Assembly (NCBI GenBank): GCA_025458735.1
Contig: JALORV010000007.1
Span: 1 to 11,498 of the forward strand
DNA length: 11,498 nucleotides
Reading direction: 5' to 3'
Source: Burkholderiaceae bacterium
Lineage (GTDB): Bacteria > Pseudomonadota > Gammaproteobacteria > Burkholderiales > Burkholderiaceae
The notes beneath the pieces are model-generated. The model was given only the letters and a program-made list of their open reading frames with translations, made no database searches and was not told the origin of the DNA. Within the stretch, counting starts at the first letter, position 1; each line of letters starts with the position of its first letter. Positions 1-6,800 of this stretch are shown here, one piece after another. The position numbers and the translations under genes are program-made.

Positions 1-1
1 G

Positions 2-151
2 CTGTTGCGACTTGTACTCACGCCACTCGGACACCTGACGGGACGCCTGCCGGCCGGCAATACCGGCGGATCAAACATCAGCCCGTTCGCAACGCTGCCC
101 GTCCCGCCGGACGTACAACGCCTACTCGTCGACACGGAGCGTCGACAGTGA
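2..151 (+). CDS. C-terminal end of an unidentified protein (partial, runs off the left edge)
   Basis: An open frame runs from the window edge to a TGA at 149-151 and gives the last 49 residues of a protein ending in DTERRQ. The fragment begins hydrophobic (LLRLVLTPLG) and then becomes Gly/Pro-rich (NTGGSNISPFATLPVPP). I do not recognise the family. The main support for its being real is that its TGA overlaps the GTG start of lspA by the 4-base arrangement GTGA (148-151), the same coupling used repeatedly downstream. It is therefore probably the preceding gene of the same operon. Function cannot be assigned from this fragment. Confidence 0.6.
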   Translation: MLRLVLTPLGHLTGRLPAGNTGGSNISPFATLPVPPDVQRLLVDTERRQ

Positions 152-770
152 TCAGCCGGGACGACGCGGAGGGAGAAACCGAGCGCTTGAGTGCCTCGAC
201 TTTCGATTCACGCCGCCGCTGGCCCGCGTGGTTCCTGTCCGCTGCGGCGCTGGCTGCACTCGATCAAGCGACCAAGTCCGTCGTCGCAACCGCATTGCCG
301 CTGCATGCCAGCATCGAGGTAACGCCGTGGTTCAACCTCGTGCATGTGCTGAACAGGTAACGCCGTGGTTCAACCTCGTGCATGTGCTGAACCCCGGAGC
401 GGCCTTTTCTTTTCTTGCCGACGCCGCTGGCTGGCAGCGGTATTTGCTTTCCGCGATCGGATTGATCGTCAGTGCCGTCCTGCTGTGGATGCTGTGGCGC
501 GGCGTGAAGAACCGCCTGGAGGCGGTGGCGTATGCCGGCCTCATCGGCGGCGCGCTCGGCAACGTGATCGACCGCTTCCGCATCGGTGCGGTCGTCGACT
601 ACCTTGATTTTCACTGGCGGCCCGCGTTCAATCTGGCCGACATCCTGGTCGTCGGCAGCGCCGGCCTGTTGATCATCGCAAGCGTGTTGCCAAGGGCGCG
701 TTCGGCTGCCGACCGCGGCCCGCCCACGTTGCCGCCGCGCGCCGAGCGGCGGGGAGTCGTTCGATCGTGA
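148..770 (+). pseudogene. lspA: lspA, lipoprotein signal peptidase (signal peptidase II), frameshifted by a 38-bp tandem duplication
   Basis: Signal peptidase II is an inner-membrane aspartyl protease that cleaves prolipoproteins before the lipidated cysteine. The GTG start at 148 has GGAG at 136-139 and overlaps the upstream stop. The first part contains the LDQATK motif and reads on to HVLNR, then stops at TAA 358-360. The second part, one frame away, carries the rest of the family: NPGAAFSFL, then GNVIDRFRIGAVVDY with the first catalytic Asp, then FNLADILV with the second. The break falls inside a perfect 38-bp tandem repeat (317-392). With one copy removed the frame is continuous and gives about 194 residues, slightly longer than usual because of a roughly 30-residue hydrophilic N-terminal extension. 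As written the gene should be inactive. A sequencing or assembly error, or a reversible slippage allele, are the alternatives. It probably serves the adjacent Sco lipoprotein, while a housekeeping lspA elsewhere would cover its loss (inference). Confidence 0.9.
317..392 (+). repeat. Perfect 38-bp tandem duplication inside lspA
   Basis: The 38 bases at 317-354 (beginning AGGTAACGCC, ending GTGCTGAAC) are repeated without a mismatch at 355-392. Thirty-eight is not a multiple of three, so the second copy shifts the frame and creates the TAA at 358-360. One copy, or four, would leave lspA open. Two or three copies close it. Perfect identity means the event is recent or is an artefact. Confidence 0.95.
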
Positions 771-1378
771 AGCAGTCCACTGTCCCTCCGCACCAAAGCG
801 CCGCCGTCATGGTGGTTCGGTTCGCACTTCTCACCGTCGTCTCCGTTGTGTTGGCGGCCTGCCAGCCGCAGAAGTTCAACAGCGTCGACATCACGGGGAG
901 TTCGATTGGCCCCGACTTCTCGCTGGCCGACCATACCGGGACAACGCGCAAGCTGGGGGATTTCCGCGGCAAGGTGGTCGTGCTGTTCTTCGGCTTCATG
1001 AACTGCCCGGACGTGTGCCCGACAACACTGTCGGACATGGTGGAAGTGAAGAAGAAGCTCGGACGAGACGGTGACCGCGTGCAAGTGATCTTCGTCAGCC
1101 TCGACCCCGAACGGGATACCGCCGCCCTGCTGGCGCAGTATGTGCCGGCATTTGACCCGACGTTTCTCGGTCTGCGCGGCAGCTTGGAGGAAACGGCGGC
1201 GGTTGCGAAGGACTTCAAGATCTTCTATCAGAAGGTGCCGGGCACAGACGCCAGCAGATACACACTGGATCACACTGCGGCCAGCTTCGTGTTCGATCCC
1301 GATGGTCGCATCCGGTTGTTCGTGCGCTATGGCATGGGACCGGACCTCATCGCAGCAGACATCAAGAGACTGTTATGA
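767..1378 (+). CDS. Sco/SenC-family copper-binding lipoprotein
   Basis: Sco proteins are membrane-tethered periplasmic thioredoxin-fold proteins that bind copper and help assemble the CuA site of cytochrome oxidase, or act in copper and redox homeostasis. The 203-residue product has an N-terminal hydrophobic segment ending in the lipobox LAAC with Cys32, so it should be a lipoprotein. The copper ligands are visible: Cys80 and Cys84 in NCPDVCP, and His169 in the LDHTA motif. The FVSLDPERDT segment is typical of the family. The GTG start (767-769) overlaps the lspA stop as GTGA and has GGGGAG at 751-756. Length is normal. It lies with DsbB, a DsbA-like thioredoxin and PCuAC, which fits a copper-delivery and thiol-redox unit. 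Because lspA is broken just upstream, translation of this gene may suffer from lost coupling or polarity (inference). Confidence 0.93.
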   Translation: MKQSTVPPHQSAAVMVVRFALLTVVSVVLAACQPQKFNSVDITGSSIGPDFSLADHTGTTRKLGDFRGKVVVLFFGFMNCPDVCPTTLSDMVEVKKKLGRDGDRVQVIFVSLDPERDTAALLAQYVPAFDPTFLGLRGSLEETAAVAKDFKIFYQKVPGTDASRYTLDHTAASFVFDPDGRIRLFVRYGMGPDLIAADIKRLL

Positions 1379-1455
1379 ACTGGCGCGCCGCAAGTAAAGG
1401 CGAGGCGTTACCACACATTGCGCTTTACACCCCATCGTGCGCGAGTTCGGCATGA
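1375..1455 (+). CDS. 26-residue micro-ORF bridging sco and dsbB
   Basis: This small frame starts at ATG 1375-1377, which overlaps the sco stop as ATGA. It ends at TGA 1453-1455, which overlaps the ATG of the DsbB gene, again as ATGA. It encodes 26 residues, starting MNWRAASKGEALPHIAL and ending CASSA, with one Cys and one His. It exactly fills what would otherwise be a 73-bp gap in an operon where every other junction up to the thioredoxin gene is a 4-base overlap. I know of no family it matches. It may be a real small protein, or a translated linker that carries ribosomes from sco to dsbB. The double overlap is directly visible; the role is inference. Confidence 0.5.
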   Translation: MNWRAASKGEALPHIALYTPSCASSA

Positions 1456-1892
1456 GTCCCGTCCATCCCTCTCCGAGCAGCAGGCAGTGGGCACTGCTGT
1501 TCTCCGCCTGGCTGATCGCGCTCGTTTCCACGCTCGGGGCGTTGTTCTCCAGCGAGATCATGGGGCTGGAACCGTGCGTGCTCTGCTGGTACCAGCGGAT
1601 CGCGATGTTCCCGCTCGCGCTGATGCTCACCGTTTCGCTGCTCCCGTTCGATACCCGGGTTGTGCGCTATGCGCTACCGCTGGCACTTGTCGGCGCGGTG
1701 ACGGCGGCGTACCACACCTTGCTTGTCTGGGGCCTGGTACCCAAGGATCTCGTGCCCTGCGGACAGGGGCCCTCGTGCGCCGAGGTCAAGTTCGAACTGC
1801 TGGGCTTCATCACATTGCCGCTGCTTTCACTGACGGCATTCGTGCTGATCGCAATTCTGTTGTGGATCTTGAAATCGAGGAAACCAGGATGA
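1452..1892 (+). CDS. dsbB: DsbB/BdbC-family disulfide bond formation membrane protein
   Basis: DsbB-type proteins reoxidise a periplasmic thiol oxidase and pass the electrons to quinone. The 146-residue product has four hydrophobic segments (about residues 13-35, 46-65, 72-95 and 118-140) and two periplasmic cysteine pairs. The first is Cys42/Cys45 in EPCVLCWYQR, a hallmark of the family. The second is Cys103/Cys109 in PCGQGPSC. ATG 1452 was chosen over the in-frame GTG 1437 because it overlaps the stop of the 26-codon micro-ORF, and because GTG 1437 has no ribosome binding site. The stop overlaps the start of the thioredoxin gene (ATGA, 1889-1892). The partner is very likely that next gene, as in BdbC/BdbD-style pairs. 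It may keep the cysteines of Sco or other copper proteins in a controlled redox state (inference). Confidence 0.92.
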   Translation: MSPVHPSPSSRQWALLFSAWLIALVSTLGALFSSEIMGLEPCVLCWYQRIAMFPLALMLTVSLLPFDTRVVRYALPLALVGAVTAAYHTLLVWGLVPKDLVPCGQGPSCAEVKFELLGFITLPLLSLTAFVLIAILLWILKSRKPG

Positions 1893-2545
1893 AGAAGTCG
1901 TGGATCGTCATAGGCACGATCGTGCTCGCCGCCGTGGCGTTTATCGGAGGCAGCATGCTGTACAAGCAGTCGCAGACCAGCGCGCGAGCTGGGTTGGTTA
2001 GCGATAGGTCGGCTAACCTGGTGCGTCCTCACTCGCCGATTTTCGGCAGCGAATCCGCGAAGGTCACGATCGTAGAGTTTCTGGACCCCGCCTGCGAGAC
2101 CTGTGGAGCGATGGCGCCGCTAGTGAAGAGCCTCGTCACGGCCAGTTTCGGGCAGGTGCGACTGGTTGTGCGCTACGCGCCGCTGCATCAGGGTTCCGAC
2201 CAAATCGTCCGCATCCTCGAGGCTGCGCGGCTCCAGGGTAAGTACTGGCAGGCGCTGGACGCAGTCCTCGCGTCTCAGTCCATGTGGGCCTCGCACGACA
2301 ACCCACGGCCCGAGCTGGTCTGGAACATCATCGCTGCGGCAGGCGTCGACATCGCGCAGGCCAAGGCGGACCTGCAGAATCCCAAGATCTCGGAAGCGCT
2401 CAGACTGGATCGGGAAGATCTTGTCGCGTTGAAGGTGACGAAGACGCCGGAGTTCTTCGTAAACGGAAAGCCGTTGCCGCAGTTCGGGTCGGAGCAACTG
2501 AAAGCGCTGGTCAAGAGCGAAACTCGACTGGCGTACGGCCAGTAG
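1889..2545 (+). CDS. DsbA/BdbD-like membrane-anchored thiol oxidoreductase (thioredoxin fold)
   Basis: This is a periplasmic thioredoxin-fold protein of 218 residues, anchored or exported by a hydrophobic segment at residues 5-24 that lacks a clear cleavage site. The active site is Cys69-Glu-Thr-Cys72 in FLDPACETCG, and the cis-proline loop is Thr186-Pro187 in KTPEFFVNG, with a helical insertion between them as in the DsbA/DsbG group. The ATG at 1889 overlaps the dsbB stop as ATGA and has GAGGA at 1877-1881. The frame stays open upstream to 1418, but that part only shadows dsbB. It is the expected redox partner of the preceding DsbB-like protein. Its substrates are unknown. Sco, PCuAC-dependent oxidase subunits or Cys-containing periplasmic metal proteins are candidates by context. 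Confidence 0.92.
   Translation: MKKSWIVIGTIVLAAVAFIGGSMLYKQSQTSARAGLVSDRSANLVRPHSPIFGSESAKVTIVEFLDPACETCGAMAPLVKSLVTASFGQVRLVVRYAPLHQGSDQIVRILEAARLQGKYWQALDAVLASQSMWASHDNPRPELVWNIIAAAGVDIAQAKADLQNPKISEALRLDREDLVALKVTKTPEFFVNGKPLPQFGSEQLKALVKSETRLAYGQ
1996..2018 (+). repeat. Inverted repeat inside the thioredoxin gene
   Basis: GGTTAGC (1996-2002) is followed after nine bases by its reverse complement GCTAACC (2012-2018). It lies in the linker between the membrane anchor and the thioredoxin domain. It may be chance or a weak mRNA hairpin; nothing else supports a function. Confidence 0.3.
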
Positions 2546-2565
2546 CCGAGCGCCAGCGGCCCGTC

Positions 2566-2584
2566 CGCGTGCGTTCGGCACGCG
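2566..2584 (+). other. Hairpin between the thioredoxin and PCuAC genes
   Basis: CGCGTGC (2566-2572) and GCACGCG (2578-2584) form a perfect 7-bp stem with the 5-base loop GTTCG. It sits in the 66-bp gap that is the only long junction in the operon. No T-run follows, so it is not a classical terminator. An mRNA-stabilising or processing element that sets PCuAC expression apart from the upstream genes is possible. Confidence 0.4.
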
Positions 2585-2611
2585 CCTTAGCTTGATCGGA
2601 GACTCACCCGC

Positions 2612-3076
2612 ATGAAATCGATTCGCTACACCGCGGCCGTATGCGCCGCGCTTTCGTTCACGCTTCCCGCCGCCGCCCAGGTCACCGTCAGCGATCCCTG
2701 GATCCGTGGCACCGTTCCGCAGCAGATGGCCACCGGCGCTTTCATGCAGCTGAGGTCGGCCAAGGACGCCAAGCTCATCGAAGCCCGCTCGCCGGCGGCC
2801 GGCGTGGTCGAGATCCACGAGATGACGATGGAGAACAACGTCATGCGCATGCGCGCCATGCAAGCGCTGGTGTTACCTGCCGGAAGCACGGTCGAACTGA
2901 AGCCCGGCGGCTACCACATGATGCTGATGGACCTGAAGCAGCAATTGAAGATAGGCGAGGTCGTGCCCATGACGCTCGTCGTTGAGACCGCCGGCAAGCG
3001 CGAGGTGATCGAGGTCAAGGCGACGGTGCGGGGTGTCTCGAAGAGCGGCGACACGATGAAGCAGCAAGGAAAATGA
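2612..3076 (+). CDS. PCu(A)C-family periplasmic copper chaperone
   Basis: PCu(A)C proteins bind Cu(I) in the periplasm with His and Met ligands and deliver it to cytochrome oxidase, often together with Sco. The 154-residue product has a signal peptide ending in PAAA before Gln23. It also has the family motif H-x10-M-x21-H-x-M, seen as His69, Met80, His102 and Met104. A second Met-rich cluster lies around the first part (HEMTMENN). The C-terminal Lys/Gly-rich tail is short and may be disordered. ATG 2612 has GGAG at 2598-2601. It follows the thioredoxin gene by 66 bp and is the last recognised gene of the operon. Its presence with Sco and a Dsb pair argues for a copper-insertion set rather than bulk copper detoxification. 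Confidence 0.93.
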   Translation: MKSIRYTAAVCAALSFTLPAAAQVTVSDPWIRGTVPQQMATGAFMQLRSAKDAKLIEARSPAAGVVEIHEMTMENNVMRMRAMQALVLPAGSTVELKPGGYHMMLMDLKQQLKIGEVVPMTLVVETAGKREVIEVKATVRGVSKSGDTMKQQGK

Positions 3077-3141
3077 CCGATGGAATCGCGGGCGGGCGAA
3101 CTCGTTACAAGAGTGTGGTCAGGCGATTGCTCTCAGGTTGA
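3073..3141 (+). CDS. Possible 22-codon ORF coupled to the PCuAC gene (may be a gene remnant)
   Basis: ATG 3073-3075 overlaps the PCuAC stop as ATGA, matching the junction style of the operon. The frame encodes 22 residues (MTDGIAGGRT, then a basic stretch RYKSVVRRLLSG) and stops at TGA 3139-3141. The same frame then stays open to TGA 3310-3312. A decayed or truncated distal gene with one in-frame stop is therefore as likely as a true small protein. There is no recognisable family. AAGGA at 3066-3070 is too close to the ATG to be a good ribosome binding site, so translation would depend on coupling. Confidence 0.25.
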   Translation: MTDGIAGGRTRYKSVVRRLLSG

Positions 3142-3350
3142 CGTTGCGCACTCGACCCATTCGACGGGCCGCACCAAAACCAAGCGGGAACGCACACAAA
3201 GACGGTCCGCACTGTCATCGCCACCAACCGGAGGTTCCGCGGTGCGAGTACTCCCCGGGGCTCGGCGAGGAATCCCACGACCTTGCCCGCGGGACTGCAA
3301 CCGCTGAGATGAGGGTTGAAACAAGCCCTTCAGTTCTCCCGCAGCGAACA
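3077..3350. other. Gene-poor stretch between the plus-strand operon and the shared terminator
   Basis: Apart from the possible 22-codon ORF at its start, no reading frame here has a ribosome binding site, a plausible composition or a recognisable product. I see no RNA gene and no mobile-element ends. It is probably 3' untranslated sequence of the copper/thiol operon, possibly with remnants of a lost distal gene. Confidence 0.5.
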
Positions 3351-3382
3351 TGAAACAGCCGGCCAGCGGGCCGGCTGTTTCA
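3351..3382. terminator. Bidirectional rho-independent terminator between converging operons
   Basis: TGAAACAGCCGGCC (3351-3364) and GGCCGGCTGTTTCA (3369-3382) form a perfect 14-bp stem with the 4-base loop AGCG. The outer part is A/T-rich and the core is GC-rich. Each strand therefore ends in CTGTTTCA after a strong GC stem, giving a short U-rich tail in either direction. It lies 275 bp after the PCuAC stop and 41 bp after the stop of the last efflux-operon gene, which are transcribed towards each other. Confidence 0.9.
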
Positions 3383-3422
3383 TTCGGTGCCCGGAGGAGA
3401 CGTCCGATTGCTCCCGTTTCAG

Positions 3423-3806
3423 TCACTTCAAGGCAAAGCGTGCAGTGGCGGGCTTGCCGTTGACCGTAACGACGGCGACCGCCTTGGTGCCGGGACCAAC
3501 CTTGAAACTACCCGTGGCTTCCAGCTTGTCGCCGGCCGGCTTGAGCTCGACCTCCTGCTTCTCGGTGCCCGTCAGCAGCGTGATCTTGGCGCTGGCCTTC
3601 GAGACATCGACCCTTTTGCCGTGGTCACGCAGGTAGAGCTGGATGACCGCCGGCTTGGCGACCAGTTCGTAGTCCATGTCCTTGACTTCGACCACGACAC
3701 CGCCGTGCAGCGGCTGGTGTTCGTGGGCGTGGTCATGCTTGTCGGCGGCGTAGGCCGTGCCGGTAAGAGCGAGGGTGATGGCGGCGACTAGGGAGCGCAA
3801 CGTCAT
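3423..3806 (-). CDS. Small His-rich periplasmic protein, last gene of the czc operon
   Basis: The 127-residue product has a signal peptide ending TAYA before residue 21. The mature N terminus is metal-binding in character (ADKHDHAHEHQPLHGG), with five His residues at alternating or near positions. The remaining roughly 85 residues alternate charged and hydrophobic positions like a small beta-sandwich or barrel (for example VELKPAGDKLEATGSFKVG). There is no Cys. ATG at 3804-3806 has AGGAA upstream (complement of 3811-3815). It follows czcA by 38 bp and precedes the terminator. By position and composition it is probably a periplasmic metal chaperone or buffer for the pump, playing a CusF- or CzcE-like role without obvious homology to either. 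I do not recognise a named family. The frame is also open upstream to 4244, but that is czcA shadow. Confidence 0.85.
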   Translation of the reverse strand: MTLRSLVAAITLALTGTAYAADKHDHAHEHQPLHGGVVVEVKDMDYELVAKPAVIQLYLRDHGKRVDVSKASAKITLLTGTEKQEVELKPAGDKLEATGSFKVGPGTKAVAVVTVNGKPATARFALK

Positions 3807-3844
3807 GGGTTTCCTTTCGGTGAGGTGAGGGGAGGAGATCAGGA

Positions 3845-6800
3845 TCACAGGGCCTCGGCGTCCTTGTCGTTCATCAGACGTTCGGCATCCCTGCGGCCAA
3901 AGAGCCAGAACATCGCGGGCGTGAGGAAAGTGTCGAGCAGGGTCGAGCTGATCAGGCCGGAGAAGATCACTACGGCCACCGGGTGCAGCACCTCGGTGCC
4001 GGGTCGCTCGGCCTCGAAAAGCAGCGGCGCCAGCGCGAAGGCCGTTACCAGTGCCGTCATCAGCACCGGCGAAAGTCGCTCCAGCGAGCCGCGGACGATC
4101 ATCTTCTGGTCGAAGCTCTCGCCCTCGAAGCGCATCAGGTTGATGTAATGGCTGACCTTCAGGATGCCGTTGCGCACCGAAATGCCGGCCAGCGTGATGA
4201 AGCCGACCAGGGCGGCGACCGACAGCGGCTGGCCCGACAGCCACAGGCCGATCACCGCCCCGACCAGGGCCAGCGGGATGTTCACCATGATCAGCGCCGA
4301 CAATGTCGTGGACCTATAGCGGCTGTAAAGCACCACGAACATCAGCGTCAGCGACACGATGGACAGCAGGCCGACCAGGCGCGAGGCCTCTTCCTGTGCC
4401 TGGAACTGCCCACCGAGCGTGATGAAGTAGCCCTCGGGCAGCTTCGTTTCGGCGACCACCGAGCGGATGTCCGCGACTATCTCCGACAGGGCCCGGCCCG
4501 AAGCGTTTGCCGACAAGACGATGCGCCGCTTGCCATCGTCGCGGCTGATCTGGTTGGGGCCGTCGCCGTCCTCGATAGAGGCCACTTTCGATAGCGGGAT
4601 GCGGCCCGTCGGCGTCTCGATCAGGATCCGGCCCAGGCCTTCGATCGACCGGGCCGATTCGGGCAGCTTCACCACCAGCGCGAAGCGACGGCCTCCCTCG
4701 ACGATCTGCGTGATTTTCTCGCCCTCGACCAGGCTCTGCAGCGTGGCCAGCACCTGGGGGGCCGGTACGCCGTACTGAGCGGCAGCCGTGTAATCGATTC
4801 GCACCTTGACCTGCGGCGCCAGCACTTGCTTCTCGATCTGCAGATCCGCAATGCCGGGAATGGCCGCCAGCCGCTGGCGCAGCGCGTCGGCCTGTCCGCG
4901 CAGCGCATCGAGGTCCTCGCCGTAGATCTTGATTGCAATCTGCGAGCGCACGCCCGAAAGCATGTGGTCGATGCGGTGCGAGATCGGCTGGCCGATCTCG
5001 ATGGCTGCGGGCAGGTTGACCAGGCGCGCCCGAATGTCGGCCCGCACCTCGTCCATCGAACGCGTCAACTCCGAGGCCGGCTTCAGGCCAACGTCCAGTT
5101 CGCTGACGTGCACCCCCTCGGCGTGTTCGTCGAGTTCAGCCCGACCGCTGCGCCGGCCGACGTGCGTTACCTCGGGCACCTGGCTCACCAGCAACTCGGC
5201 TTGTTGCGCCAGCGCCGAACTCTCGGTCAAGGTCACGCCAGGGTTCAGCCGCAGGCCGATCAGCAGCGTGCCTTCGTTAAAGGGCGGCAGGAAGGTGGTG
5301 GGAAAGAACGGCACGGCGGCCGCCGCCGCCACGACGGCAACGCCCGCGGCGGCCAAAGCCGCCTTGGGCCGGTCCAGCACCACCTGGAGGCTGCTGCGGT
5401 AGCGGGCCTTGAGCCACGCAAGCACCTTGGTGTCGCCGTGGTCCAGATTCTTCATCCGCGGCAGCAAGTAAAAGCTCAGCACCGGCGTGATCGTCACCGA
5501 CACGACCAGCGAGGCCAGCGTGGAGACGATGAACGCGATGCCCAATGGCACGAACAGTTTGCCTTCCAGCCCGGGCAGCGCGAACAGCGGGATGAAGACC
5601 AGCACGATGATGACCGTGGCATACAGGATTGCCGAACGCACCTCCATCGTGGCGCGGCCAACAATCTCGATCGGATGCAGGCGATGTTCTGGGTGCTTGG
5701 CACGGTCTGCTTTCAGCCGCCTGAGGACGTTCTCGACACCCACCACCGCATCGTCCACGAGACCGCCGATCGCGATCGCCAGGCCGCCGAGCGTCATCGT
5801 GTTGATTGACAGGCCGAAATAGCGGAAGACCAGTGCCGTGATGAAGATCGACACCGGAATCGCGGTCAACGCAATGATGGTCGGCCGCAGGGTGCCAAGG
5901 AAGAAGAATAGGATCACCGCGACGAACACCGACGCGCCGATCAGCTTGCCCTGCAGCGTGGTAATCGAGGCTTCGATGAAACTGGCCTGCCGGAAGGTGA
6001 CACGCGGCGCTTCCATGCCGGCCGGCAGCGAGGCCTTCAGACCCGTCAGCGCTTCTTCGATAGCCCTCGTCAGCGCGATCGTGTCCGCCGTAGGCTGCTT
6101 CTGAATACCCAGGATTACTGCCGGTTTGCCTTCGTAGCCCGCATCGCCGCGCTTGATCGCGGCGGCGAACGTCACATCGGCGATCTGGCGCAACAGGATC
6201 GGTTGGCCATTGCTGGCGGTCACCGCCAAGCTCTTCAGGTCGTCAAGGCGCGAAGTGCGGCCGAGATTTCGGATCAGGACCTCGCGGCCGTTCAGCTCGA
6301 GGAAGCCGCCGGACGTGTTGGCCGAGAAGCCCTTGAGCGCCGTCTCCAGCTGTTCGTGCGTAATGCCGAGCTCGGCCATGCGCGCCGTGTTCGGCTGCAC
6401 CTGGAACTGCCGCACTTCGCCGCCGATCGGGATCACCTGCGCGACGCCCGGCACCGACAGCAGACGCGGCCGAAGCACCCAGTCGGCATACTCGCGTACC
6501 GCCATCGGACTGATCTTCTGCGGATCGACGGGAATGGCGATCTGCATGATCTCGCCCATGATCGAACTGATTGGCCCCATCCGTGGCACCACGCCCTCGG
6601 CGAGTCCTTCCTCCATCGATGCGAGTCGCTCCGAGACGAGCTGCCGCGCCCGGAAGATGTCGGTGCTCCAGTCGAAAGTCACGTAGAGGAAGGACAGGCC
6701 AGCCGACGAGGTCGAACGTACGGACTCCACGCCGGGCAGACCGTTCATCGTTGTCTCAAGCGGAAATGTGATGAGCTGCTCCACCTCCTCGGCGGCCATG

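Noticed and set aside
228..770. A complete 180-residue frame from GTG 228 that could be called an intact LspA
   Set aside because: Its first 42 or so residues are out of frame with the true LspA N terminus (no LDQATK), and GTG 228 has no ribosome binding site. Only the part after the duplication is LspA.
1437..1451. Earlier GTG start for the DsbB-like gene
   Set aside because: There is no ribosome binding site, and ATG 1452 fits the overlap pattern of the operon.
2120..2863. Minus-strand frame of 247 codons across the thioredoxin and PCuAC genes
   Set aside because: It is the antisense shadow of two well-supported genes with no signal or family features.
3080..3307. 75-codon plus-strand frame after the PCuAC gene
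   Set aside because: Arg/Ser/Pro-rich product without a family, no ribosome binding site, and it competes with the ATGA-coupled frame; probably chance.
4826..5809. Long plus-strand frame of 327 codons opposite czcA
   Set aside because: It is antisense to a clear RND pump, its product is rich in His, Arg and Gln as expected of a mirror frame in GC-rich DNA, and it has no recognisable domain.
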